Shown here: positions 8,555 through 17,464 of the stretch, piece after piece | Layout: every line of letters starts with the position of its first letter | Position numbering within the stretch: position 1 is the first letter of the stretch | From: Arenicella chitinivorans | GTDB lineage: Bacteria > Pseudomonadota > Gammaproteobacteria > Arenicellales > Arenicellaceae | Assembly: GCF_014651515.1 (NCBI RefSeq) | Contig: NZ_BMXA01000001.1 | Span: 310,001 to 374,000, forward strand | Length of the DNA stretch: 64,000 nt | Reading direction: 5' to 3' | The notes under the pieces: generated by a model | What the model was told of the DNA's origin: nothing | Database searches by the model: none | The model's input: the letters and a program-made list of their open reading frames with translations, nothing else | Translations under genes and position numbers: made by a program

Positions 8555-10102
8555 CTAGTTGTTAGCCGCGATAGTCTGAGCGCGTTCCCACATCACCACG
8601 AAGCGTTCAGCGGAATTATCCAAGTGATCTATGTACTGTTGTGGTACGCCAATGTTGTGCAGATCCTGCACCAGCTGTGGTAGCAAGCCGACGTGTGCTA
8701 GGCCTTTGCGTTGAATATCCTGTGTTGCCGGGTCGTTGTCGGGGTAGCAACGCGGTTTCATCTGGGTGATAAAGCCATTCAGGTCAGCTCCGAGGCCAAG
8801 ACTCAAGCCTTGGTCAACGCCAGCCATCAACGATTGAGCGAATGAGCGGATGGAACCGTCACAGTAGTTGCCAACACTGGTGTTATAGGTGGTCGCAGCC
8901 TCCAGACCCGTACGCAAGCCCACCATACCGCCGGTGCCATTGATGAGGCTGATTTCGTCTGACTTGATGTACTTTTCATTGCGCTGATCCTTGTTACCGT
9001 CAATGGAGTCAAATAAATGCGCATGTGAATAGAACATCGGATAATTGTTGTTCTGACTCATTATTGTGTGAATCTGTTTGAGTGACTTTCGTGACACATG
9101 CGCTACGTCGACAAGCATGCCACGGTCAATCATGGCATTCACCAGTTGCGCGCCATCTGCGGTCAATCCCTGCGTATTTAAATGCGTGTCACCATCGCAG
9201 TTGTTGCCACAACTGACGTCATTAATCGGGCTCATCTCACCTTTAACTACTTCAACCAAATCGACGGTCTGTACCAGTTTGGGGATTGGTGCTGCCCCCG
9301 AGAAGCGATTATTGTGGTGGTGGACAAGTTGTACAGATCGAACACCTTTGTTGTAAAGTTGGTCTAGTTGGTCAGTAATACTGCCATTTGGAAACAGCTT
9401 GCTGACCTCAACAGCTATCACCAACGCGAGTTTGTTCTGCGCTGCCAAAGTTCGCGCTTGAGCAGGTGAACGCGCGATGCCAACCCAGCTGGAATGGTTG
9501 GCGACGAACTGGTTTAGTTTGTCGAGTTGGCGGTGTACAGAGGCCATCTCGTCACAATCATAGCGTCGCTTGGACGATGGCGTATTGCGACATAGAAAGT
9601 TGGATTCTGCAAGCGAGACCACCATGACCTTCATGCCGCCATCAAACGCCTGTTTCAGGTGTCCGTGCCACATTTGCTGATGTGCCAGTCCATCGTGTCG
9701 TGGCCAGTGTTCAAAGTGTGGTCGCGGACAGGTTCCGGGAATGGTAACGCCGAAGATTTTTTTACATTTTCGACGGTCATAGCCACGGCGTTTGCCCAGA
9801 TGGATGCCAGTGTCCGTGGCGATAAATTCGGCCACACCCGGAAGGTTCTCGATGGCTCCGTGACTCTGCGCCGGGTTGCCATCACAGCGTCGTAGTGCCC
9901 AGTCCAACGAGCCTTCAACGGTGCCCCAGTACCAGCTGCCGCCGAAGGTGTGTTCCGCCATCAAATGCGAGTGCAGGTCGACAAATCCATCAATTGTTTG
10001 TGCTTTAGTACGTGGGCTGATTGCGAGTAAACTTACTGCCAATAGCAATGTTGTGGTGATAGAGAGCCACCTGGGTGGTGTGAGTGTTTGTGGTGCTGTC
10101 AT
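8555..10102 (-). CDS. Exported M19-type membrane dipeptidase homologue
   Basis: This 515-residue zinc metallopeptidase-like protein has a signal peptide (TTTLLLAVSLLAISPRTKA, cleavage about residue 35). Motifs of the M19 renal-dipeptidase fold follow in order: VDLHSHLM (first metal site, HxH instead of the usual HxD), AVEVSKLF (bridging Glu region), QLVHHHNNRFSG, FYSHAHLFD, and GLGADLNGF with the active-site Asp. Extra segments make it about 100 residues longer than typical members. It probably acts in the periplasm on dipeptides or related amides. Its ATG overlaps the upstream beta-propeller-like gene by 4 bp (ATGA), so the two are translationally coupled. Confidence 0.82.
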   Translation of the reverse strand: MTAPQTLTPPRWLSITTTLLLAVSLLAISPRTKAQTIDGFVDLHSHLMAEHTFGGSWYWGTVEGSLDWALRRCDGNPAQSHGAIENLPGVAEFIATDTGIHLGKRRGYDRRKCKKIFGVTIPGTCPRPHFEHWPRHDGLAHQQMWHGHLKQAFDGGMKVMVVSLAESNFLCRNTPSSKRRYDCDEMASVHRQLDKLNQFVANHSSWVGIARSPAQARTLAAQNKLALVIAVEVSKLFPNGSITDQLDQLYNKGVRSVQLVHHHNNRFSGAAPIPKLVQTVDLVEVVKGEMSPINDVSCGNNCDGDTHLNTQGLTADGAQLVNAMIDRGMLVDVAHVSRKSLKQIHTIMSQNNNYPMFYSHAHLFDSIDGNKDQRNEKYIKSDEISLINGTGGMVGLRTGLEAATTYNTSVGNYCDGSIRSFAQSLMAGVDQGLSLGLGADLNGFITQMKPRCYPDNDPATQDIQRKGLAHVGLLPQLVQDLHNIGVPQQYIDHLDNSAERFVVMWERAQTIAANN

Positions 10103-10752
10103 GGTTCCTCCTGTGTGGAATGGGTGAGTAGGGTAATGGTTTTCATTGTGGAATTTCCCTCATCGTCAAACTGGATAGCGAACTTTGCTCGCCCCAGGCT
10201 GTCGCCGAGGTATAGGGTGTTAGACACAGAATCAAATCCAAGCCCGTGAACAGCCTGACTCGGCAAGCTGAGCAATCGTTGCTCTTGACGGGTCCCGGCT
10301 TGATGATCGACTGAGTGGCGATGTATCGCGCCTTCAGATATGAAGAGCAGGGTATGGCCATAAGACGATGCAATCGTCAGGTCGTAGGGGTCCTCGAAGT
10401 TGCTTTCAATGGTGCGAATATTGTTGCCGTCCGCGTCTGCGACTTTAAATGTTTGGTCGCCAGCGCTGGTCCACACGAGCGCCGACGACGGAGGGATAAC
10501 ACCAAATGCATACGGTTGATTGAGCTGAGATAGGAAGTTTTTCGAGTGATATATCGGCACGCTACTGGGTTGGTCCGTTAGCGTGGAATCAGATTTTTTA
10601 GGTGTGCTCAGGGTGCCTGCAATGGCGTCGGACGGCGCTTCGATGTTTGGTGTTTTATCACTCGTAGGCACAGCGGGGGCGTGCGGGCGCTGGAACCACC
10701 ATAGGGCGAGTGCGAATGCGGCTAACACCGTCGCGTAGGCAAAGCGTTTCAT
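10099..10752 (-). CDS. Membrane-anchored beta-propeller-like protein of unknown function
   Basis: This 217-residue protein has an N-terminal hydrophobic anchor (YATVLAAFALALWWF), then a Pro/Ser/Thr-rich linker to about residue 65. The rest has short repeats typical of six-bladed propeller proteins (LVWTSAGDQTFKVADADGNNIRTI, DPYDLTIASSYGHTLLFISEG, VHGLGFDSVSNTLYLGDSLGRAKFAIQF). It is too short for a complete propeller, so it may be a partial propeller. It precedes and overlaps the dipeptidase gene by 4 bp, which suggests a periplasmic partner role. I do not recognise a named family. Confidence 0.65.
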   Translation of the reverse strand: MKRFAYATVLAAFALALWWFQRPHAPAVPTSDKTPNIEAPSDAIAGTLSTPKKSDSTLTDQPSSVPIYHSKNFLSQLNQPYAFGVIPPSSALVWTSAGDQTFKVADADGNNIRTIESNFEDPYDLTIASSYGHTLLFISEGAIHRHSVDHQAGTRQEQRLLSLPSQAVHGLGFDSVSNTLYLGDSLGRAKFAIQFDDEGNSTMKTITLLTHSTQEEP

Positions 10753-11271
10753 TTTACCGGGCCGGTTGTTCGCCCATGCCTGGATGCAAAATCACTGAGT
10801 ATCAAGGTCATACGAGGTCGCCAATTGAGTGAGTCAACTTGTCCACGTACACAGAGTCTGTGGTGTGTTACTAACTCAAAAAACTATAGCAAGCTCGCCG
10901 TGTTCAGTTTTTATCAATTTTTAGGATTTTGTCGCCCCTCATTAAAATGAAACTAAAAACAAGGGGCCGGGAGTCATTTAAGGAACGTTTTTGCGCGGGG
11001 CAACCACAGAGCACCCCTAACGCTTTGCTAAACAACGTGTTTGATCGCTGTGCTTAATTTTTGGCAAAATTCATCAAGGGGTTGTTCTTCGATGATGAGT
11101 GCGTCAGAGACATGCCGGCAGTAACGGTATTTCGGACGAGTATCCGGTTATGCGCCACATGGTTAACCTCCAAACAGTGAACACTTACGAAGGTACGCAC
11201 GACGTTCATGCGTTAATATTGGCGCGAACCCAAACTGGGATCGCTGCTTTTTAACTATTTCGAGAATTCAG
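10753..11271. other. 519-bp intergenic region, no complete gene
   Basis: This region separates the minus-strand beta-propeller gene from the plus-strand CoA-transferase and must hold both promoters. On the minus strand an ATG at 11160 with GGAGG six bases upstream opens an 18-codon frame. In the next reading frame a 39-codon stretch ([20 protein letters not shown]...) runs to a stop at 11028. It could be a frameshifted small gene. No repeat or RNA structure stands out. Confidence 0.4.
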
Positions 11272-12438
11272 ATGACCAATGCTGCCTTATCTCATATTCG
11301 AGTGTTAGACCTTTCACGTGTTCTGGCCGGCCCTTGGGCTGGGCAAACGATGGCAGATTTGGGGGCCGATGTCATTAAAGTTGAGCAGCCCGGAAAAGGC
11401 GACGACACGCGTCACTGGGGGCCGCCGAACCTTTCGCGGACAGACGGTGAGACTGGGGAGAGTGCATATTTTCTATGCGCTAATCGCGGCAAGCGTTCTG
11501 TTTGCATCGATATTAAATCCGCACAAGGTCAGGCTCAATTACACCGGCTAATTGCGGAGTCGGATGTAATAATCGAGAACTTCAAAACCGGACAGTTGGC
11601 TGATTATCAACTCGATTACACCACTGTATCGACCATAAATCCGCGCATCGTCTATTGCTCGATTACAGGATTCGGTCACTCTGGACCTTACGCTAAACGG
11701 CCTGGCTATGACTTCTTAATTCAGGGAATGAGTGGACTAATGAGTGTGACTGGAGCGCTCAATGGCGAGCCACAAAAAGTCGGCGTGGCTGTCACGGATA
11801 TCATGACGGGCTTGTACGCCACAATCGGCATTCTTGCAGCCCTGGCGGAGCGAGAGCGGTCTGGCTTGGGTCAGCACATTGACATGTCGCTCATGGACGT
11901 GGCGGTGTCAACAATGGCGAACCAGGCAAGTAACTATTTGGTTGGTAACATCGTGCCAAAACCTATGGGCAACGCACATCCGAACATCGTCCCGTATCAG
12001 AGTTTTGCAACTAAAGACGGACATTGCATTGTGGCGGTCGGCAATGATAGTCAGTTTGCGAAGCTGTGTGATGCAATAGGTTGGTCGAGTTTGGCAGAAA
12101 ACCCTAGATTTTGTACCAACCAACAGCGCGTTGCCAACCGCGACGCGTTAGTTACCATTATCGCCGAGGCGATGTTGATGAGAGAGACAGCCGATTGGCG
12201 GCAACTTTTCGATGAATTGGGTGTGCCGAGTGCGCCAATAAATACGCTCGACACGGTGTTCACTGATCAGCAGGTGCTCGCGCGAAATATGGTTGTCACA
12301 CTCCCTCATCCTCAGCACGCAGAGCTGAAATTAGTTGCGAACCCGATCAAGTTTTCACGCACACCGATACGCTATCACCGGCCTCCACCGCTACTGGGCC
12401 AGCATACCTCGGATATTCTCGATGAGATCCTAGAATAG
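11272..12438 (+). CDS. CaiB/BaiF (family III) CoA-transferase
   Basis: This 388-residue cytoplasmic enzyme moves CoA between carboxylic acids. The N-terminal motif VLDLSRVLAGPWAGQTMADLGADVIKVEQP is diagnostic, followed by YFLCANRGKRSVCIDIK and YDFLIQGMSGLMSVTG. Asp176 in VTDIMTG aligns with the aspartate that forms the acyl intermediate in formyl-CoA transferase and AMACR. Length is normal for the family. It stands alone between two long intergenic regions, so its acid substrate cannot be inferred. The gene ends about 105 bp before the first chitinase operator and is probably unrelated to the chitin genes. Confidence 0.92.
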   Translation: MTNAALSHIRVLDLSRVLAGPWAGQTMADLGADVIKVEQPGKGDDTRHWGPPNLSRTDGETGESAYFLCANRGKRSVCIDIKSAQGQAQLHRLIAESDVIIENFKTGQLADYQLDYTTVSTINPRIVYCSITGFGHSGPYAKRPGYDFLIQGMSGLMSVTGALNGEPQKVGVAVTDIMTGLYATIGILAALAERERSGLGQHIDMSLMDVAVSTMANQASNYLVGNIVPKPMGNAHPNIVPYQSFATKDGHCIVAVGNDSQFAKLCDAIGWSSLAENPRFCTNQQRVANRDALVTIIAEAMLMRETADWRQLFDELGVPSAPINTLDTVFTDQQVLARNMVVTLPHPQHAELKLVANPIKFSRTPIRYHRPPPLLGQHTSDILDEILE

Positions 12439-12543
12439 CCATCTGTCCCTGTTGTGCCGCGTCGATGTGACATGGATTGACTCAAGCAATCGTAGCTTAT
12501 CCGCGCTGACTCCGCATTTCGTTCACAATTAAATACTAGACAT

Positions 12544-12587
12544 TAGACAACGTTGTCGAATTCATGTAGGATTCGGACAACGTTGTC
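12544..12587 (+). promoter_or_regulatory. Chitinase promoter with two GACAACGTTGTC operators
   Basis: Two perfect copies of the palindrome GACAACGTTGTC lie at 12546-12557 and 12576-12587, 30 bp apart. A likely promoter is TAGACA (12544-12549), 17 bp, TAGGAT (12567-12572). The first operator overlaps the -35 box and the second covers the expected transcription start, a layout suited to LacI-type repression. The start codon of the chitinase is at 12735, leaving a leader of about 155 bases. Confidence 0.8.
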
Positions 12588-12734
12588 ATTATGTCGGCCA
12601 GTTAGCGGTGATCTTTGGTCGAATTCGCCATGCTGCTGCTACTGCGTTCCTACTCTCAAGTAGTGGTTCAGCATTTTTACTCATTTAGCCGACAACCCTA
12701 CATACAGGTTGGCTATTTAATGGAGGATTAGTAG

Positions 12735-15089
12735 ATGTACAAGTTAGTCAAATCGTTAACTATCGCTACCGCCGGGCTTTTCTCGGCCACCGCGTTTGCA
12801 GTTGACTGTAGTTCGCTGAACAGTTGGAGCGCGTCTCAGGTTTACAATGGCGGTGATACGGTAGAAGCGAATGGTAGCGCATACAGTGCCAATTGGTGGA
12901 CGCAAGGCAATGACCCCGTCACCAACAGCGGACCCAGTGGCTCCGGACAGCCTTGGAGTGTACTGGGTCTCTGTGATGGCGGCAGTAATCAAAGCCCGGT
13001 TGCGAATGCCAACGGACCATACTCCGGTACGGTAGGCAGCAATATTGCCTTTAGCAGTGCTGGCTCGAGTGATTCAGATGGTCAGATCGTGTCGTATTCC
13101 TGGAACTTTGGTGATGGCGCTTCTTCCAGCGCTGCAAGTCCGGCGCATGTGTATTCCAGTGCGGGCAACTACACGGTTGCACTCACGGTGACGGATGATG
13201 ACGGAGCGACCAGCAGCGCATCGACGTCGGCGACCATTTCCGGTGGCACCTCCGGCGGATGCAACGGCTTGCCGACATATTCAGCCGGGCAGAGCTATTC
13301 GGCCGGCCAGCATGTGAGTAATGTAAATAAAGAATTTGTTTGCAATGTCGCTGGCTGGTGTTCTTCGTCCGCAGCGTGGGCGTATGAGCCAGGTGTCGGC
13401 GCTCATTGGCAGGATGCCTGGTCTGAAGTCGGTGATTGCAGCGGCAATGCGGCACCCAGCGCCGATGCCAATGGACCTTACTCAGGAACCGCTGGTTCCG
13501 CGATTAGTTTCAGTAGTGCCGGCTCGGTTGACCCTGATGGTCAAATCGTCGGCTACAGCTGGAGTTTTGGCGACGGAGGTAGTGCTACGGGTGCGAATCC
13601 GACGCATACCTACGCGACTGCCGGGAATTATACAGTCACACTAACAGTGACTGACAATGGCGGTGCATCTGCAAGCAACTCAACCACGGCGACGATTTCG
13701 TCAGTTGGCGGTAATCTGGACCCGGTTGCCAATGCCAATGGGCCATACAGTGCCTTAGTTGGTAACAGCATCGCCTTCAGCAGTGCCGGTTCGCAGGATT
13801 CTGATGGCAATATCGTGAGCTACGCTTGGGATTTTGGCGATGGTGCGAGCTCGAGTGCAGCGACTCCGGCACACGCCTACGCGACTGCTGGAAACTACAC
13901 AGTGAGTCTCACAGTGACAGATGATGACGGCGCAACGAATACCAGTAGTACCACAGCCACGATCAATACAAGCAATCCGCCAACCGGAAATAAGAAGGTG
14001 GTTGGCTATTTTACCGAGTGGGGCGTTTACGGCCGTAATTATCACATCAAAAACCTGGTCACCAGCGGATCTGCGGAAAAGTTAACGCACATTGTCTACG
14101 CCTTCGGTAATGTACAGAACGGCGAGTGTAAGATCGGCGATTCGTACGCTGCGTACGACAAGTATTACGATGCCGGAGCGAGTGTGGATGGTACCAGTGA
14201 TACATGGGATGCGGGTGCATTGCGTGGAAACTTCAATCAGATTCGCAAACTGAAAGCCATGTATCCAAACATCAAAGTTGTGTGGTCGTTTGGTGGCTGG
14301 ACTTGGTCTGGCGGTTTCGGTCAGGCGGCAGCCAATGCGCAAGCCTTTGCTGATTCCTGCTACAACCTCGTCAATGATGCGCGCTGGTCGGATGTGTTCG
14401 ATGGCATTGATATCGACTGGGAGTACCCTAACGCCTGTGGCTTGTCGTGTGATTCTAGTGGTCCGGCGGCGTATCCAACGCTAATGGGTGCCTTGCGTGC
14501 TCGTTTCGGCAATCAGTTAGTAACCTCAGCGATTGGCGCGGGCAGTGCTAAGTTGAATGCGGCTGACTATGGCCCAGCTGCGCAATACCTAGACTTCTAT
14601 ATGTTGATGACCTATGACTTTTTCGGCGCATTCGATGCCGATGGGCCTACGGCACCACATTCCCCGCTTACCGCCTACCCTGGTATTCCGATTGCGGACT
14701 TCCATTCGGATAATGGCGTACAACTGTTGAAGAGTTTCGGTGTGCCATCTGAAAAAATCTTACTCGGCATTGGCTTTTATGGACGAGGCTGGACCGGTGT
14801 GTCACAAAGTGCGCCAGGTGGCTCCGCCAGTGGTGCCGCGCAAGGCACGTACGAGGCGGGCATTGAAGACTACAAAGTTTTGAAGAATTCATGTCCTGCG
14901 ACCGGCGTCGTGGCTGGAACTGCGTACGCATATTGCGGCAACAATTGGTGGAGCTTCGATACGCCCGCGACTATTCAAGGGAAAATGAATTACGCAAACC
15001 AACAAGGTCTCGGTGGTGCGTTTTTCTGGGAATTTAGTGGAGACACGGCGAATGGCGAGCTGATCCAAGCTATTTCAGACGGTCTGTAA
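12735..15089 (+). CDS. Secreted GH18 chitinase with CBM5/12, PKD and CBM73-like modules
   Basis: This 784-residue secreted endo/exo-chitinase has the order: signal peptide 1-22 (ends AFA), CBM5/12 chitin-binding module 23-80, PKD domain about 88-168, Cys-containing chitin-binding module about 176-236 with GWCSSSAAWAYEPGVGAHW (CBM73/CBM5-like), PKD about 241-322, PKD about 330-412, GH18 from 420. The catalytic motif DGIDIDWE spans 556-563 with Glu563 as acid. KVVGYFTEWGVYGRNYHIKNL is the typical first strand of ChiA/ChiD-type enzymes. Two GACAACGTTGTC operators lie upstream, so it is probably induced by GlcNAc or chitin oligomers. A terminator follows. Confidence 0.95.
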   Translation: MYKLVKSLTIATAGLFSATAFAVDCSSLNSWSASQVYNGGDTVEANGSAYSANWWTQGNDPVTNSGPSGSGQPWSVLGLCDGGSNQSPVANANGPYSGTVGSNIAFSSAGSSDSDGQIVSYSWNFGDGASSSAASPAHVYSSAGNYTVALTVTDDDGATSSASTSATISGGTSGGCNGLPTYSAGQSYSAGQHVSNVNKEFVCNVAGWCSSSAAWAYEPGVGAHWQDAWSEVGDCSGNAAPSADANGPYSGTAGSAISFSSAGSVDPDGQIVGYSWSFGDGGSATGANPTHTYATAGNYTVTLTVTDNGGASASNSTTATISSVGGNLDPVANANGPYSALVGNSIAFSSAGSQDSDGNIVSYAWDFGDGASSSAATPAHAYATAGNYTVSLTVTDDDGATNTSSTTATINTSNPPTGNKKVVGYFTEWGVYGRNYHIKNLVTSGSAEKLTHIVYAFGNVQNGECKIGDSYAAYDKYYDAGASVDGTSDTWDAGALRGNFNQIRKLKAMYPNIKVVWSFGGWTWSGGFGQAAANAQAFADSCYNLVNDARWSDVFDGIDIDWEYPNACGLSCDSSGPAAYPTLMGALRARFGNQLVTSAIGAGSAKLNAADYGPAAQYLDFYMLMTYDFFGAFDADGPTAPHSPLTAYPGIPIADFHSDNGVQLLKSFGVPSEKILLGIGFYGRGWTGVSQSAPGGSASGAAQGTYEAGIEDYKVLKNSCPATGVVAGTAYAYCGNNWWSFDTPATIQGKMNYANQQGLGGAFFWEFSGDTANGELIQAISDGL

Positions 15090-15116
15090 ACTAACCCCAC
15101 TGTCTTTAGGGCAGCG

Positions 15117-15153
15117 CTGCCGGGTGCCAACTGTCACCCGGCAGTATTCTTTT
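15117..15153 (+). terminator. Intrinsic terminator after the first chitinase
   Basis: CTGCCGGGTG at 15117-15126 pairs perfectly with CACCCGGCAG at 15135-15144 around an 8-base loop, followed by TATTCTTTT. It lies 28 bp after the stop codon and 41 bp before the second chitinase start. Confidence 0.88.
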
Positions 15154-15193
15154 CAACTCACATTCTGATCGTCAGTCGACGAGTGAGGTAATC

Positions 15194-17179
15194 ATGACTT
15201 TCCTACGTTTATGCACCGCACTGTATTGTGGTGCGCTCTTATTTGTTCCTGCATCGGCTTTGGCGGTCGACTGCAGTAGTCTATCTTCCTGGACCAGCAG
15301 TACAGTGTACGTTGGTAATGATCAGGTTAAGCATGCGGGATCTGCCTATCGCGCGAAATGGTGGACACAAAACCAAAACCCAATTAACCATTCGCAACAA
15401 TGGGATGTCTGGGCCGTGTTGGGATCTTGTGGGGATACGCCGACTAACCAAGCACCGAGTGCACAAATCAACGGTCCCTATCAGGCGCTGGTTGGTCAAA
15501 CACTTAATTTCAACAGTGCTGGATCAACCGATGTCGATGGCACGATTACAGGCTATCAGTGGCAGTTTGGCGACGGTGCTTCGAGTTCGTTGCCCAATCC
15601 GCAACACACCTACACGACGGCGGGCACCTACACCGTCACCTTAACTGTTATCGATAATCAAGGCACCAGCAGCGTCGCCTCCACTTCGGCGGCAATCAGT
15701 GACGATTCTGGCGGCGAACCAGGCAGTTGTGATGGCGTTCCGGCGTATGTTGCTGGCGCGAGTTATGCAGCTGGTGACATGGTGTCCAATGCCGGCAAGC
15801 GTTTCGAATGCCTGATTGAGGGCTGGTGTTCTTCGTCCGCAGCTTGGGCATATGAACCAGGCGTCGGTGCGCATTGGGGAGATGCCTGGAATGAGTTTGG
15901 TGATTGCCAAACAAGTGGCAACAATCAACCGCCCGTTGCTGAGATTAACGGCCCTTACTATGGCCAGGTTAACCAGATGATTAACTTCACTGCCGCAGGC
16001 AGTAGCGACCCAGATGGCAGTGTCGCCAATTATAGCTGGAGCTTCGGTGACGGGGCACAGTCTAACCAGTCATCTGCCTCGCATAGTTACACCAATACGG
16101 GAACCTATACGGTCACGCTAACCGTCACCGACAATGACGGGGCTGCAACCACCGTGTCAACGGTGGCGAATATTAACGATGGCAGCGCAACGGGCAGTCC
16201 ATTACCACACCGTGTATTGGTTGGTTATTGGCATAACTTTGTGAATCAAGCAGGCTACCTTCCTATTGGATCGGTCAGTGATGTCTGGGACATCGTAAAC
16301 CTTTCATTCGCTGAAAATAAACTCGGTGGTCAGCCGGGTGAGGTGGCGTTTGCACCGGCTGAAGAGAGCGAAGCAGCATTTATGGCGGGTGTCCAGATGT
16401 TACAGGCGCGTGGGCAAAAAGTGCTTATCTCGCTGGGTGGTGCAAACGCGCATATCACGCTCGATAATGTCACAGAGCGCGATAACTTTGTGCGCACCAT
16501 GGGCGATATAATCGCGCGCTATGATTTGGACGGCATGGACATAGATCTCGAAGGCGGATCGTTAAACATGAATCCCGGCGATACTGTGGCGAACCCGCAA
16601 ACTCCGGCGATTGTGAATTTGATTGAAGCGACACGTCAGTTGAAAGCGCGCTTTGGTCCCGACTTTATCCTCACAATGGCCCCAGAAACCGCATACGTCC
16701 AGGGTGGCTATGCGAATTTCGGTGGCATCTGGGGAGCGTATCTGCCCTTGATTCACGCCTTGCGTAATGATCTGAATCTGTTGCATGTACAGCACTACAA
16801 TTCCGGTTCCATCCTGGCCACTGATGATGTTGCCTACAACGCCGGAACCGCCAATTTCCATGTGGCGTTGTCAGACATGATGATCACGGGTTTTCCAGCT
16901 GGACGAGATGCCAACAATTTCTTCCCTGGCTTGCGTGCCGATCAGGTAGCGATCGGACTGCCAGCCACAGCCGGTGCTGCTTCATCAGGGCTTACCTCAA
17001 GTAGCGTTGTGCATTCTGCTTTAGATTGTTTGATCAAGCGCACTGGTTGTGGGGCTTATGTGCCGGGGCAGGCACACCCGGATTTTCGAGGTCTGATGAC
17101 CTGGTCTATTACCTGGGATGCCTATGGTAACGGTAGTTTTTCGAATCCGCATCGTGCTTATCTGAACGCAAACCCTTAA
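15194..17179 (+). CDS. Second secreted GH18 chitinase (ChiC/ChiD-type catalytic domain)
   Basis: This 661-residue secreted enzyme has signal peptide 1-24, CBM5/12 about 25-79, PKD about 87-168, the same Cys-containing CBM as its neighbour at about 179-238, PKD about 246-328 and a GH18 domain from 338. Catalytic motif DGMDIDLEGGS contains Glu453. The first strand HRVLVGYWHNFVNQAG is of the short, open-cleft bacterial type, so it is probably endo-acting and complements the first enzyme. The binding modules are paralogous to those of the upstream chitinase while the catalytic domains are from different GH18 subgroups. It has no operator of its own and follows a terminator by about 40 bp, so expression may rely on read-through or a weak promoter. 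Confidence 0.94.
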   Translation: MTFLRLCTALYCGALLFVPASALAVDCSSLSSWTSSTVYVGNDQVKHAGSAYRAKWWTQNQNPINHSQQWDVWAVLGSCGDTPTNQAPSAQINGPYQALVGQTLNFNSAGSTDVDGTITGYQWQFGDGASSSLPNPQHTYTTAGTYTVTLTVIDNQGTSSVASTSAAISDDSGGEPGSCDGVPAYVAGASYAAGDMVSNAGKRFECLIEGWCSSSAAWAYEPGVGAHWGDAWNEFGDCQTSGNNQPPVAEINGPYYGQVNQMINFTAAGSSDPDGSVANYSWSFGDGAQSNQSSASHSYTNTGTYTVTLTVTDNDGAATTVSTVANINDGSATGSPLPHRVLVGYWHNFVNQAGYLPIGSVSDVWDIVNLSFAENKLGGQPGEVAFAPAEESEAAFMAGVQMLQARGQKVLISLGGANAHITLDNVTERDNFVRTMGDIIARYDLDGMDIDLEGGSLNMNPGDTVANPQTPAIVNLIEATRQLKARFGPDFILTMAPETAYVQGGYANFGGIWGAYLPLIHALRNDLNLLHVQHYNSGSILATDDVAYNAGTANFHVALSDMMITGFPAGRDANNFFPGLRADQVAIGLPATAGAASSGLTSSSVVHSALDCLIKRTGCGAYVPGQAHPDFRGLMTWSITWDAYGNGSFSNPHRAYLNANP

Positions 17180-17194
17180 GTAATAACACCAAAA

Positions 17195-17230
17195 ACGCCC
17201 GTTGTGACCGGTTCAGGTTGCCGCGGGCGT
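17195..17230 (+). terminator. Weak hairpin after the second chitinase
   Basis: ACGCCCG (17195-17201) can pair with CGGGCGT (17224-17230) across a 22-nt loop; only a poor T-rich stretch follows. It is a possible but weak terminator. Confidence 0.35.
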
Positions 17231-17294
17231 GTTCGGTCGATGTAGAACTAAATCGCACTTAGTACGCGAAAACAACATTCTGTTACATATCAAT

Positions 17295-17364
17295 GACAAC
17301 GTTGCCAAAAAAATCGTATTTTTCACATCGCAAGATTGACAACGTTGTCTTATGTTTGTACTTT
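17295..17364 (+). promoter_or_regulatory. TonB receptor promoter with one perfect and one near-perfect operator
   Basis: GACAACGTTGCC (17295-17306, one mismatch) and GACAACGTTGTC (17338-17349) lie 43 bp apart. TTGACA at 17336-17341 is a perfect -35 box whose last four bases are the first four of the operator; 17 bp later TACTTT (17359-17364) is a modest -10. Binding of the LacI-type protein here would block the -35 region directly. Confidence 0.75.
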
Positions 17365-17464
17365 GTTCCCACTAGGTGAGAACCCAGTGCTCATTTGGCG
17401 AATAATAATGTAAAAAATTCAGATACGAGTTTGTGACAAGTTACCGTTTCGGTAGGAGATGAGA

